Shown here piece after piece: positions 46,152 through 58,144 of a DNA stretch of 64,000 nt. Source of the DNA: Phocoena phocoena (lineage: Eukaryota; Chordata; Mammalia; Artiodactyla; Phocoenidae); contig NC_089226.1 in NCBI RefSeq assembly GCF_963924675.1, positions 54,870,205 through 54,934,204 of the forward strand, written 5' to 3'. A program made the translations under genes and the position numbers. The notes below the pieces were generated by a model. It did no database searches. It saw nothing but the letters and a program-made list of their open reading frames with translations, and was not told the DNA's origin. Numbering within the stretch: position 1 is the first letter of the stretch; every line of letters starts with the position of its first letter.

Positions 46152-46364
46152 TTTAGTTTTAAATTTTTTAATATTTATTTGGCTACGCAGGGTCTTAGTT
46201 GTGGCATGCGGGATCTTCGTTGCAGGATGTGGGATCTTTAGTTGCGGCATGCAGGATCTTAGTTGCGGCATGTGGGAATCTAGTTCCCTGACTAGGGATT
46301 GAACCCAGGCCCCCTGCATTGGGACCTCAGAGTATTAACCACTGGACCACCAGAGAAGTCCCAA
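46152..46364 (-). mobile_element. CHR-1-like SINE
   Basis: Inverse copy with repeated 'ttgcggcatg' units. TSD GAGATTTATCAATTATTTT / GAGGTTTATCAATTATTTT (46133-46151, 46365-46383). Confidence 0.95.
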
Positions 46365-46459
46365 GAGGTTTATCAATTATTTTAATTTTTCTCAAAGAAC
46401 CAGCTTTTGGTTTCATTGATTTCTGCTGCTTATTATTTCCTTTCTTCTGCTGCTTCGTC

Positions 46460-46770
46460 TTTTTTTTTTAAGTTATTTATTTTTGGCTGCATTGGGTCTT
46501 CGTTGCTGTGTGCGGGCTTTCTCTAGTTGTGGTGAGCGGGGGCTACTCTTCATTGCGGTGCATGGGCTTCTCGTTGCCGTGGCTTCTCTTGTTGAGGAGC
46601 ATGGGCTCTAGGCGTGTGGGCTTCAGTACTTGTGGCTCGCAGGCTCAGTAGTTGTGACACACGGACTTAGTTGCTCCGTGGCATGTGGGATCTTCCTGGA
46701 CCGGGGCTCGAACCCGGGTCCCCTGCATTGGCAGGCGGATTCCCAACCACTGTGCCACCAGGTAAACCCT
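46460..46770 (-). mobile_element. Long CHR SINE
   Basis: Inverse copy: ggctgcattgggtcttcgtt ... gtgccaccaggtaaaccc. Confidence 0.92.
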
Positions 46771-46789
46771 TTCTCTCTTTTTTAAAATA

Positions 46790-47174
46790 GGGCTTTGATT
46801 TATTTTTTTCTCTCATTTTTTTATTATATAACTTTCAAGTATACAGCATTGTAGTTTAACATTTGTGTACAATACAGAGTATCACCACCTCAAGTCTATT
46901 TACCATCTATCACCATACAGTTAACTCTCTTCACCCATTTTGCCCATCCCCACAATCACCTTTCCCTCTGGTAACCACTGTTCTGTTCTCTGTATCTGTG
47001 CATTTGTTTGTTGGATTTTATTTTGTCCTATTTTAGATTCCACATATGAGTAAAATCATACAGTATTTGTGTTTCTCTGTCTGACTTATTTCACCTAGCG
47101 AAATACCCTCAAGTTCCATGCATGTTGTAACAAATGGCAATATTTCCTTTTTTATGGCTTAGTAGTATTCCATT

Positions 47175-47205
<31 letters not shown>

Positions 47206-47475
47206 GCATGTGTGTGCGTGTGCGTGTGTACACATACCATGTCTTCTTTATCCATTCATCCATTGGTGGACACTTAGGTTGTTTCCATATCTTGGCTGTT
47301 GTAAATAATGCTGCAGTGGACATAGGGGTGCATATATCTTTCCTTATCCATGTTTTCATGTTCTTCAGAAAAATACCCAGGAGTAGAATAGCTGGGTCAT
47401 GTGGCATTCTATTCTTAATTTTTTGAGGAAATCCATACTGTTTTCCATAGTGGCTACACCAATTTACATTAAAAA
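46790..47475 (-). repeat. L1 3' end, with (TG)n at 47176-47228
   Basis: Inverse L1: aactttcaagtatacagcat ... ggtaaccactgttctgttct ... aatgctgcagtggacatagg ... tgttttccatagtggc. A TG/CGTG microsatellite sits within it. Confidence 0.85.
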
Positions 47476-48769
47476 TTTTTTCTTTTCTTTTCTTTTCATT
47501 TTCTGCTCTGTCTGGGTGAATTCCATCATTTTTCTTTTTGCTTGCTGATTCGTTCTTCTACCTATCCTGTCTGCTGTTGAACCTCTCTAGGGTATTTATT
47601 TATTTTGTTCAGTTATAAGTTTTTTCAAAAAGTTTGTTTGGTACTTTCTTACATTTTCTTTCTCTTTGTTGAAGTTCTCACTTGTTCATACGTTCTTCTC
47701 CCAAGTTCAGTGAGTACCTTTGTGAGTATTACTTTGAACTCTTTATTGGGTGGATTGCTTATCTTTATTTTGTTTAGTTCTTTTTCTGAGATTTGATTTG
47801 GTCTTGTGATTGGAACAAATTCCTCTGTCTTCTCTGATTCTCTTTGTTTGTTTCTATATATCTAGTCTTGAAGGAGTGGCCTTATGTAGGAGATATTTTA
47901 TAGGGCTCAGAAGTGCAGTCCTGCCTGGCCTTCAGATCCCAGCACTCAGTGGGTACCCCTATGTGGGCTGCTTGCACCCTCCCATTGAGTCAGAGTTTCA
48001 GCTGCTGCTTTGGTGCATTGGTCCTGAGAATGGCTGTGGGGACTGGCTGCTGGGTGCTGGTAGGAGGGGTTTTCATCTAGCTGGGTTTCAGGCCTGAAGA
48101 AGGCACAAGAGGCGGGTGAGGCTCTTGGTGGGCCATGCCCACTGGCACTAACAGGTTAGATGGAGATCTCCAAAATGGCTCCCGCCACTGTCTCAGTCCC
48201 TAGGAAGCATCCCAAGTGGTTCCTCCCTCTCAGGTAGATGCTTTAAAATTAGTGAGTGGGTCCCCTTCCCCTCTGGTCCAGGTACTTTTCAAGCTCATGT
48301 TTATGCACTGGTTTTTCAGTTGACTGAGTCTGTGTGCAGTCCCCTTAAGAGCAAGTTTTTTGTTCCCTGTACTGTAGTTTTCCTGGACCTATTCCTTGTT
48401 GGTTTTTAAAGCCAGGTGTCCTGGGAGCTCTTCTATTCAGGATTTAAGAGTTGGGATGCCCAATGTGGAACTCAAATCCCTCGCTCTTCAGGGAAAATAA
48501 CCATACCTTTGTGATCCTTCCCAGTTGTGGATTGTGGCTGGGGTGTGGTTTTTCCTTTAGTGTCACCGTTTCTCTGTTTCTTCTACCCATCTCAGTGCTG
48601 TCCTTTTAGCCTTTGTTGTGGAGACTCTTTTCATCCAGTTTTCAGGTCCCTTTCAGAGGGAATTATTCCATATGTGGTTGTGGATTTGTTGTTTCCATGG
48701 GAGAAGGTGAATTCAGGATCTTTTTACATCATCATCTTGAACCTGGCCTCTTTCGTTTGCTCTTTTTTT
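47476..48769 (-). repeat. Probable L1 5' UTR/ORF1 region
   Basis: GC-richer DNA ending at catcatcatcttgaacctgg, the inverse of an L1 5' end (ccaggttcaagatg). The 95-codon ORF at 47810 and neighbours are antisense artefacts. Confidence 0.5.
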
Positions 48770-49100
48770 AAAATTTTAGTTGAAGTATAATTGACATACA
48801 ATGTTACCTTAGTTTCAGGTGTGCAACATAGTGATTAGATATTTATATCATTATGAGATGATCACTACAATAAGTCTAGTTACCACCTGTCACCATTTAA
48901 AGTTATTACAATATTGCCTATGTTCTATATTCTGAATCTTACATCCCCATGACTTATATATTTTATAACTAGAAGTTTGTGCTTCTTAATTCTCTTCACC
49001 TATTCGCCTGTTTGCTAATCCCACTATTCCCCTCCTCTCTGGTAACCACCAATTTGTTCTCTGTATCTATGAATTTGTTTCTGTTTTGTTTGTTTGTTTG
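48770..49100 (-). repeat. L1 3' end
   Basis: Inverse L1 3': gaagtataattgacatacaa ... tttcaggtgtgcaacatag ... ctctctggtaaccaccaat. Confidence 0.85.
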
Positions 49101-50090
49101 GTTTTACACACACACTAATGATTTTTAGTTCTATAAAGTTCTCTATAAGTACTTGTTCAGCTGCATGCCACAACACTTACATGTATTTTCATAATTTTTC
49201 TTTTTCACCATCATTTCCTCAAATAATTTTATTTCTGTTTTTTGGGACTCCCAATTATGTGTGTTTGACCACTTGAAATTGCCTCACAGTTTATTGATTC
49301 TCTTTGAATCTTTTTTCAGTCCTTTTTCACCATCATTTTGTTTGTTTTTTATTGCTGTGTTTTTAAGTTCACTAATGGGAGGGTGGGTAGTAGGGATAGC
49401 CAGTCTAGCCTCTATGCTATTTGGTGTATTTTTAACATCAGACACTGTAGTTTTCCTTTCTGGAATTTTCATTTATGTCTTTTTTTATATTATCCATGTC
49501 TTCACTTAACATGTTCAGTTCTTCCTCTGGCTTTTTAATCACATGTATTATAGTAATTTATAATCATAAGTTCTCCTGTCCCTTTTTATTCTATTATTTG
49601 GTCACTTCTGAGTCAGATCCAATTGGTTTTTCCTTCTCATTATGTGCTTAATTTTTCTGCTTTCTTTTTTGTGTCTGGTAATTTTTGATTTGATACTAGA
49701 CATTGTTAATTTTTTTTTTTTTTTTTTTTTTTTTGCCGTACGCGGGCCTCTCACTGTTGTGGCCTCTCCCATTGCGGAGCACAGGCTCCGGACGCGCAGG
49801 CTCAGCGGCCATGGCTCACGGGCCCAGCCGCTCCGCGGCATGTGGGATCCTCCCGGACCGGGGCACGAACCCACGCCCCCTGCATCGGCAGGCGGACGCA
49901 CAACCACCGCGCCACCAGGGAAGCCCCAACATTGTTAATTTTAACTACACTAAATGCCAGATATTTTTGTACACCTATAGTATTCTTAAACTCTGGGATG
50001 TGATTCAGTTACTTGGGAACTGATTATTTAATATCTTCCCTCTAAGCTTTGTTAGGTGGGATGGGATATGTGTTTATTCTAGGATTAGTT
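49101..50090 (-). repeat. Old LINE-like region (L1/HAL1), split by SINE
   Basis: Words tttttgatttgatactagac and aatgccagatatttttgtac resemble an inverse HAL1/L1 leader. Assignment weak. Confidence 0.4.
49714..49928 (-). mobile_element. CHR-2-type SINE
   Basis: Inverse copy with few mutations and many CpGs. Perfect TSD ACATTGTTAATTTT (49700-49713, 49929-49942). Confidence 0.97.
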
Positions 50091-50094
50091 TTCT

Positions 50095-50425
50095 TCCAAC
50101 TGACACAAGACTCATTTTTCTGTAAAGAGTCAGTAAATATCTTAGGCTTTGTGGGCTACTCAGTCTCTTTCTCAGCTACCTATCCCTTCTGTTATAGTGT
50201 GGAAGCAGCCATAGAGAGTATTTAAATGAATGAGCATATTGTGAACTTTATTCTTGGACACTGTAATTTGAATTTCATGTAGTTTTCAGTTGTCACAGAA
50301 TGTTACCATTTGACTATTTTTCAGTTGTTTAATAATGTAAAAACCATCCTTAGTTCTTGGGCTGTACAAAAACAGGAGGAGGAGCAGATTGATCTGTGGG
50401 ATGTAATTTGCTGACCTCTGTTCCA
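50095..50425 (+). repeat. hAT/Charlie-type MITE, copy 1
   Basis: ttctgtaaagagtcagtaaa ... ggctttgtgggctactcagt ... tgctgacctctgttcc follows a common mammalian hAT MITE. Confidence 0.6.
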
Positions 50426-51443
50426 GCCAATGCTATTTGAAATATGACCTTTTTCCATTTTGGCTGTTGGGGAATAGAACTTGCTCATAAGACTTGTATG
50501 GGTGTTGGGCATTGTTTCCTCTGTTCCTTTTAATGCTTCTTTCCTTGACCTTGGGTAGTTTCCTCACATACATACACTGATTAGTATTTTGTTGAAGACT
50601 CAGAAGGGACTGTTTGTGGATTTCCAGAGTGGTCTCTGCACCTCTCACCTCTTTGTCACTCTACTCGATGAACGCTAGTTCATATCTCTAATTTGCCTTT
50701 TTGACTCCCAGCTTCACCTCTTTGACAGAGGGAAATTGCCAGGTTTTGACCGGGTCCTCCCTCTTTGCCTCCTTACCCAAGTAATACACTGGAGCAGTTT
50801 AGTGTTTATCATCTTTGTTTCTAATCTTTCATGTATCATTGTTTATTGTCTTTTGTCACCTCTTATGTAATGTCTCGAGTACCAGTGTTTCATATATTTT
50901 GTTCTGTTGTTTAGTTGTTTTAGGCATAAGGTAAATACAGTTTCTGTTACTTCATATTTATTGGAACCACAAGCCTATTACTTTTTTTCTCTCTATCTCT
51001 TTGTTTTTCTTTGTTTTTTACTGTCATTTTAAGGGATTTGTGGAAGAGGGACAGCCCACCTTCTTGGTGTAATGTACCTCCATCATTTTGAGAATGGAAA
51101 TATGGGGGCCTTTTATTCCCCAAGTGTGCATTGAGTGTCTACTGTATGTTAACCCCTTTTCTGGGTCTTATGGATAATATTTTAAAGGAATTTACATTTT
51201 AGGGGGTCTCCAACATTGGATAATGAACATAATGTCCACCTATGAAATAGGAAATATATGTGTTCCTTAGGGATTTACTAGCTTGAGTGAATCATAACCA
51301 AAGGTCCACAAATCATTTAAGGTATTTTTAAATGCCAATTTTAGATTAAAAAAAATACATATCTGTTTGTCCAAATGCCACATAGGCTAAAAATGACATT
51401 GTATCATTGCTGTTTTTCTTTCTTTTTCATTTTTTGTTTTATT
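50426..51443. other. Unassigned intronic DNA
   Basis: No exon or repeat recognised except weak MIR-like words near 51125. Confidence 0.4.
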
Positions 51444-51453
51444 TTTACTTGTT

Positions 51454-51459
<6 letters not shown>

Positions 51460-51491
<32 letters not shown>

Positions 51492-51681
51492 GGTATGCGG
51501 GCCTCTCACTGCTGTGGCCTCTCCCATTGTAGAGCACAGGCTCCGGACGCACAGGCTCAGCAGCCATGGCTCATGGGCCCAGCCGCTCCGCGGCATGTGG
51601 GATCTTCCCAGACCGGGGCACGAACCCGTGTCCCCTGCATCGGCAGGTGGACTCTCAACCACTGCACCACCAGGGAAGCCC
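51460..51681 (-). mobile_element. CHR-2-type SINE
   Basis: Inverse copy with a ~30-bp poly(T). TSD TTTACTTGTTTCTTTT (51444-51459, 51682-51697). Confidence 0.96.
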
Positions 51682-51714
51682 TTTACTTGTTTCTTTTTTT
51701 TTTTTTTTTGTTTC

Positions 51715-51930
51715 TTTTTTAAAAAATATTTTTATTGGAGTATAGTTGGTTTACAATGTTGTGTTAGTTTCAAGTATACAGCAAAGTGAATCAGTTATGT
51801 ATATATCCACTCCTATTTTTTTTCTGTTTTGACATTCTTTTCCCCTATAGGCCATTACAGGGTATTGAGTAGAGTTCCCTATGCTATACAGTGTTTCATT
51901 ATTTTATAATATTTTTTTAAATTCAGTCAT
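51715..51930 (-). mobile_element. L1 3' end fragment
   Basis: Inverse L1 3' UTR: tttttattggagtatagttg ... ccattacagggtattgagta. Confidence 0.85.
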
Positions 51931-51944
51931 TTGTATCATTGCTT

Positions 51945-52310
51945 ATTTATATATTTACTTATTTATGGCTGCATTGGGTCTTCATTGCCGCGCGGCGCAG
52001 GCTTTTCTCTAGTTAGTGGGGTCTACTCTTCGTTACAGTGCGCGGGCTTCTCATTGCGGTGCCTTCTCTTTGTTGCGGAGCATGGGCTCTAGGCGCACGG
52101 GCTTCAGTAGCTGTGGCGCACGAGCTTCAGTAGTTGTGGCATGCAGACTCAGTAGTTGTGGTTCGTGGGCTCTAGAGTGCAGGCTCAGTAGTTGTGGAGC
52201 ACAGGCTTAGTTGCTCTGCAGCATGTGGGATCTTCCTGGACCAGGACCCGAACCTGTGTCCGCTGCGTTGGTAGACGGATTCTTAACCACTGTGCCACCA
52301 GGGAAGTCTG
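51945..52310 (-). mobile_element. Long CHR SINE
   Basis: Inverse copy (tatggctgcattgggtcttc ... ccaccagggaagtc). TSD ATCATTGCTT (51935-51944, 52311-52320). Confidence 0.94.
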
Positions 52311-52489
52311 ATCATTGCTTTTATATGAAATATTCTCAACTCCCTGTGGTAATATCTTTCCCCCACATTGATCAGATATTATTACTGATAGTTAATAGTA
52401 ACTTATGCTAAGTAAAACACAGGGATTTTAATAAATTCAGTTTGGCAAACCAGATTTCTTAAAATGTAGTATTTGTGTTGAGAAATAAT

Positions 52490-52620
52490 GGGACGCAATG
52501 TGGTGTAGAGTGAAAACATGGTGTTTAGTGTTAGCTGGGTTAGAATCTTAGCCTTGCCACTTGATATTTGCGTGAGCTGGGCAAGTTATTAATTTGTGAG
52601 CCTCTTCATAATGGAGACAC
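52490..52620 (+). repeat. MIR SINE fragment
   Basis: gcaatgtggtgtagagtgaa ... gggttagaatcttagccttg ... gagctgggcaagttatt. Confidence 0.7.
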
Positions 52621-53632
52621 GTCTAAAGTTTTAAGGATCCAATATTCCCTTTTTCTTTTTTTGGAAATGTTAGAAACCAGTATCTCATATCCCTATTGTT
52701 TCTTTTTAGGTACTTGACATGTGAAAAATAGATTCATTTATAATTCATTCTTCTTTAAATTTGTATAATCTGCTCAGATACATCTTTCATTTTGTTTTAA
52801 AAAATGAGGAATTTCATCTTTGGCCATGATGGAGCAATAAGGAGTCTTTACCCACTTGTCGCAAATAGTAAACTGGACCAAAATATATGAACCGTCTCTT
52901 ATTAGATAGGGCAGAGTAGGACTGTGGTCCCCGAGAGAGGGGAAATAGGAATATGAGCTCTGCAACTGCCATGGCTTCCTCTCTGGAAGCAAATTTGGGA
53001 TTGAAGACGCAGGGAGAGGGAGCCTAATGAGGCTGCAAGCCTCACTCAGTTGAGGAGACACAGATTGGCTTTTGGAGAGACTTAGGCAGCTAGAAGTTGC
53101 ACGGCCAGTTTCTGAAAAGATAGGAACTATGCAAACAAAAGAACTCCAGAAATGTTTATAGGGGCCACGTTGAATCTTTGCTGAATACTAGGATATGAAT
53201 GCATAAAGTAAAACGCTATAAGGCTAGGCAGTGAACATCCAGGGAATTACTAGCAGAACATTTACCGAATTTATGCAGGAGACATTTAATTCTGACCAGA
53301 GTGAAGGGTCTTTTGGAGCACCCAAGGCATTCAGTGGAGACCCCACTGGATTTGTCATGTAGTAAAGACAGAAAAGTCCTCAGAGGGATAAATGGATCTG
53401 TAAATAAATGCCTGCCAAAACAAATCCCAGCTCTCTGTGGAGTGATTGCAAATACTCAAAAACAGTAGTGTGACTTTGATATTTTCCAGCATCTAAGCAG
53501 AAATCACTAGACATTGCAAGAAGCACGTCCAGGGTAACCTATAACCAGCAGAAAAATCAACCCAAAGAAACAGATTAGAAATGACAGAGGTGATGGAGCT
53601 AGCAGACAGGGATGTTAAAAATAACTATTATA

Positions 53633-53927
53633 GGGACTTCCCTGGTGGCACAGTGGTTAAGAATCTGCCTGCCAATGCAGGGGACACAGGCTCGAGCCCT
53701 GGTCTGGGAAGATCCCACAAGCCATGGAGCAGCTAAGCCCATGTGCCACAACTACTGAGCCTGTGCTTTAGAGCTCACGAGCCATGACTACTGAGCCCAC
53801 GAGCCACAACTACTGAAGCCCACGTGCCTAGAGCCCATGCTCCACAACAAGAGAAGCCACTGCAGTGAGAGGCCCGCGTGCAGCAACAAAGACCCAGCAC
53901 AGCCAAAAATAAATAAATAAATTTATT
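53633..53927 (+). mobile_element. Long CHR SINE
   Basis: Head gggacttccctggtggcaca. TSD TTAAAAATAACTATTATA / TTAAAAATAGCTGTTATA (53615-53632, 53928-53945). Confidence 0.95.
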
Positions 53928-54543
53928 TTAAAAATAGCTGTTATAATTAATAAGTGTATTTAAAGAAAAATATGAACGTAATGGCTAGAGAAATGGAAGA
54001 TATAAACAAGAACCAAATGGAACTTCTAGGGCTGAACAAAAGGGGTATCTGAAATAAAAAGTTAACTGAACAGATTTAACAGCAGATTGGACAGTGCAGA
54101 AGAGCAGACCAGTAAGCTTGAAGAAACAGCAGTAGATTTAAACTTAAAGTGAAGCGGAGAAATAGAACTGAAACTAGTCAATGGCTCATTGGTCTGTGGG
54201 ACAATACCAAGTTGGCTCAACAAAGTGTATTTGACATCCAAGAAGAAGGATGGAACCAAAAATATTGTAAGAAGTAATGGGTCAAAATTTTCCAAATTTG
54301 ATGAAAATTCTGAACTCACAAGGTCCAGTAATCTCAACAAACCCAAAGCAGGGCAGACCCACACAAAAATACCATGATATAACCAGTTCCTAAAAACCAG
54401 TGATAAAATAGAGTATTTTGAAGGCAGCCAAGGAAAAAGACATTATGCACAGAGAAACAATGAGCATTTCTTGTCAGAAAGTTTGCAAACTAAGAGATGA
54501 TGAAACATTTTTAAAGTACTGAATAAAAAAAAAAAAATTGTCA

Positions 54544-54751
54544 GGCTTCCCTGGTGGCGCAGTGGTTGAGAGTCTGCCTGCCAATGGAAGGGACACGGGT
54601 TCGTGCCCCGATCCGGGAAGATCCCACGTGCCGCGGAGCGGCTGGGCCCGTGAGCCATGGCCGCTGAGCCTGCGCGTCCGGAGTCTGTGCTCCGCAACGG
54701 GAGAGGCCACAACAGTGAGAGGCCTGCGTACCGGGAAAAGAAAAAAAAAAA
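54544..54751 (+). mobile_element. CHR-2-type SINE (left arm of inverted pair)
   Basis: Near-consensus copy. TSD AAAAAAATTGTCA (54531-54543, 54752-54764). Confidence 0.96.
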
Positions 54752-54797
54752 AAAAAAATTGTCAATATATAGTTATATATTCAGGAAAATATCTTTT

Positions 54798-55012
54798 TTT
54801 TTTTTTTACAAAGTTTATTTATTTATTTATTTTTTGCGGTATGCGGGCCTCTCACTGTCGTGGCCTCTCCCATTGCGGAGCACAGGCTCAGCGGTCATGG
54901 CTCACGGGCCCAGCCGCTCCGCGGCATGTGGGATCCTCCCGGACCGGGGCACGAACCCGCGTCCCCTGCATCGGCAGGCAGACCTGCAACCACTGCGCCA
55001 CCAGGGAAGCCC
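54798..55012 (-). mobile_element. CHR-2-type SINE (right arm of inverted pair)
   Basis: Inverse copy missing about 14-16 bases between two 'caggctc' words. Perfect 16-bp TSD CAGGAAAATATCTTTT (54782-54797, 55013-55028). Confidence 0.96.
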
Positions 55013-55230
55013 CAGGAAAATATCTTTTGAAAACAAGGGTGAAATAGAAACTGTTTCATAGAAATAAAACCAGAGAATTTATTACTAGCTAGTTGAAATA
55101 TACAATAAGAAACATCTTAGATGGAAGGAAAATGGATCAGATGAAAGCTTGGATCTAGACAAAGAGATGATGAGTGCAAGAAATGATAAATATGTTTGAA
55201 TATAAAATACATTTTCCCTAATTTTAAACA

Positions 55231-57140
55231 TCTTAAAAGATAATGGGCTGTTTAAAGCAAAAATCATAATTTATGATAAGTTTTAAACATATGTAGAAGT
55301 AAAATGTATGACATCCATAGTATTAAGGATGACAGGGAAATAGAAGTACTACGGTGTTGTAAGGGTAACAAGTGTTCACATTTTTGTGAAGTGAGAGAAT
55401 ATCATTGATGGTACACTGTATAGAGTTAAAGATGTATATTGTAAAACCTGGAGCAACCACTGAATATTAAAATAAAGAAGTATGCCTAGTTAGCCAATAG
55501 TAGATATAAAATGAGATGCTAGAGTGTGCCCAGTTAATCCAAAAGAAAACAGGAAAAGATGGAAGAAAGGAGCAAAGAAATGGTGGAATATACAGAATAT
55601 AAATGGTAAGATTGTAGATTTAAATCCAGTTATATCAATAGTTGCATTAAATATAAATGGATTTAATCAGGGTTTGGCAAGTTTCTTTTAAAAGCCAGAT
55701 ATTAAGAATATTTTAGACTTTGTGATCAGTACAGTGTCTCTTGAAACTGTTCAGTTCTGCCAGTGTAGCATGAATGAAAGTAACCATAGATATTACATAA
55801 ATTTATAAGTATGGCTGTGCTCCACTAAAACTTTTTTTATATAGACACTAAAATTTGAGTTTTATGTAATTGTCATGTGTTGCAAAATACTGTTTTTCCT
55901 TTTATTTATTTATTTTTTTAACCCCCAACCTTTAGAAAATGTAAAACCATTCTTAATTCACAGGCTGTACACTAGCCACCTGTGGTATTTTAGTTAAAGT
56001 TAAATAAAAGAGATTGTCAGACTGGATAAAAAAAGCAAGACCCAACTATATGCTACAAAAATCCACTTTAATTAGACAGTTATAGGTGAAAAATAAAAGG
56101 ATAGAAAATGCTCTACTGTGCAAAACGAATCATAAGAAAGCTGGAATAGCTATACTAATATCAGAAAATGGAAACTTCAGAACAATGCTACAGGAGTTAA
56201 TTTATCAGGGAGATGTGATGATTCTGACAGTGTCTTTTCCCCCAGTAACAGCTTTAAAATATGTGAAGCAAAAATTGACAGAACTGAAAGATACACACAC
56301 AATCTAAAGTTATAATTGGAAATTTCAGCACTCCTCCTAGTAATTGATAGTGCAACTAGATAGAAAATCAGTCAGAATATAGGACATGAACAATGTTATC
56401 AACAGACTGGATGTTACTGACATTTCTAGAACACTACCCAACATGGCAGAAGATACATTCTTTTGAAATGACCCACTATACCTCAGATGTTAGTGAGGAT
56501 GTGTATCAGCTGGAACTCTTATACAATAATGGTGGGAAGATTAAATAGTGCAACCACTTTGGCGAAATGTTTGGGAGTTTCTTATTAAGTTAAACCTACA
56601 TATACTATACAGCCTATCAGATTCCACTACTATCTACCCAAGAGAAATAAAAATGTATGTCCACACAGAGACTTGTACACAAATGTTCATAGCAGCTTTA
56701 CTTGTAATAGCCCCAAACTGGAAATAACCTGAATGTTCATCAGATGATTGGATGAACAAATATATTCATATAATAGGATACTATTTATAGTAAAAAAGGA
56801 GCGGACTGCTAATATATGCAGAACGTGAGTGAATGTCAAAAACATTATGCTGAGCTAAAAAAGCCAGACAAAATGAGTACATACTATATGATTCCATTTA
56901 TGTGAAATGCTAGAAAAGACAGATCTTAGTGACAGAAAGTGGATCAGTGGTTGCCTCAGGTTAAAAGGGGGTCACTGTCTAGGAAGAGGGTCACAAGGCA
57001 ACCATTTGTTTAGTCATAGTCTCTTCTGGTTTCTTCTTTGTTGTTTTTTTGTTTGTTTTTTGCTTATCTTAGTTTCTTCTCGTCACATTAGGAAACTTAA
57101 TCATTCACAAAGGCAAGTTTATGGTTGGCAATTTGTAAAT
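55231..57140 (+). repeat. Old L1 ORF2 to 3' end, split by hAT MITE
   Basis: L1 text 55560-55670 and 55990-56990: aagcaagacccaactatatg; agaacactacccaacatggc; ttcatagcagctttacttgt; gtggttgcctcaggttaaaa. Highly decayed. Confidence 0.65.
55672..55985 (+). repeat. hAT/Charlie-type MITE, copy 2
   Basis: Same family as 50095-50425: agggtttggcaagtttcttt ... gaatattttagactttgtga ... gcaggctgtac-like end (cacaggctgtacactagcca). Confidence 0.55.
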
Positions 57141-57359
57141 TGATAAGCGTGGGTATAGTTGATTGCTTGGTATAAATGCACATTGCCAAGATGGATAGTG
57201 TATTTTACATGTTTCTGTTAAAGGTTTTAGAAATTTATCTGTTTCTCTGTCTACTTCTTTAAGTATGAGCAAGAAACGTATATTATTGTTTATTCATTTG
57301 CTAATCAACCAGTTGCTTGGGTTATGAGTTCATGTTTGTGAATAAATTACTTAAAATTT

Positions 57360-58130
57360 TTATTTTACATTCTTTTCCATGTTATTTTTCTTTATGGTTT
57401 ATCAGAGGATATTGAATGTAGTTCCCCTGTGCTGTTCAGTAGGACCTTGTTGTTTATCCATTCCATATATAATAGTTTGTATCTGCTAATCCCAAACTCC
57501 CAATCCATCCCTCCCCCACCCTCTGCTTGGCAACCACAAGTCTGTTCTCTATGTCAGTGAGTCTGTTTCTCTTTCATAGGTAAGTTCATTTGTGTCATAT
57601 TTTAGATTCCACATATAAGTGTTATAATATGGTATTTGTTTTTTTCTTTCTGACTTACTTCACTTAGTATGATAATCTCTAGGTCTACTCATGTTGCTGC
57701 AAATGGCATTATTTCATTCTTTTTTACGGCTGAGTAGTATTCCATTGTATATATGTAGTACATCTTTATTCATCTGTCAATGGACAGTTAGGTTGTTTCT
57801 ACGTCTTGGTTATTGTATCAATAAATAGTGCTACTGTGAACATTGGGGTGCATATACCTTTTTGAATTATAGTTTTGCCTGGGTATATGCCCAGGAATGG
57901 GATTGCTGGATCATATACTAACTCTATTTTTAGTTTTTTGAAGAACCTCCGTACTGTTTTCCACAGTGGCTATACCAATTAACATTCCCACCAACAGTGT
58001 AGGAGGGTTCCCTTTTCCCCACACCCTCTCCAGCATTTATTATTTGTAGACTTTTTAATGATGACCATTCTGACTGGTGTGAGGTGGTACCTCATTGTAG
58101 TTTTTGATTAGCATTTCTCTAATAAAATAG
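57360..58130 (-). mobile_element. 5'-truncated L1 3' end (~770 bp)
   Basis: Inverse L1 from 3' UTR into ORF2 C-terminus: gaggatattgaatgtagttc ... ggctgagtagtattccattg ... ccacaccctctccagcattt ... tctgactggtgtgaggtggt. Confidence 0.9.
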
Positions 58131-58144
58131 ATTTTTTTAAAGGC

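Larger units (their letters stand above)
43310..46460 (-). repeat. Old L1 ORF2 block, interrupted
   Basis: Inverse L1 ORF2 text throughout (gagtcttgaagccaggtagt; ttgtattctgcaaccttac; gatatcagggtaatactggc; ctttggtttcattgatttc). Interrupted by three SINEs, an L1 3' UTR, an L1 3' end and a MaLR LTR. Confidence 0.8.
52800..55230 (+). repeat. HAL1 remnant, element 3 (most complete)
   Basis: Leader (52800-53570) and ORF1-like part (53580-54520, 55060-55230): agcagacagggatgttaaaa, accaaatggaacttctaggg, ggacagtgcagaagagcaga. Three SINEs interrupt it. In RSF1 sense orientation. Confidence 0.65.
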
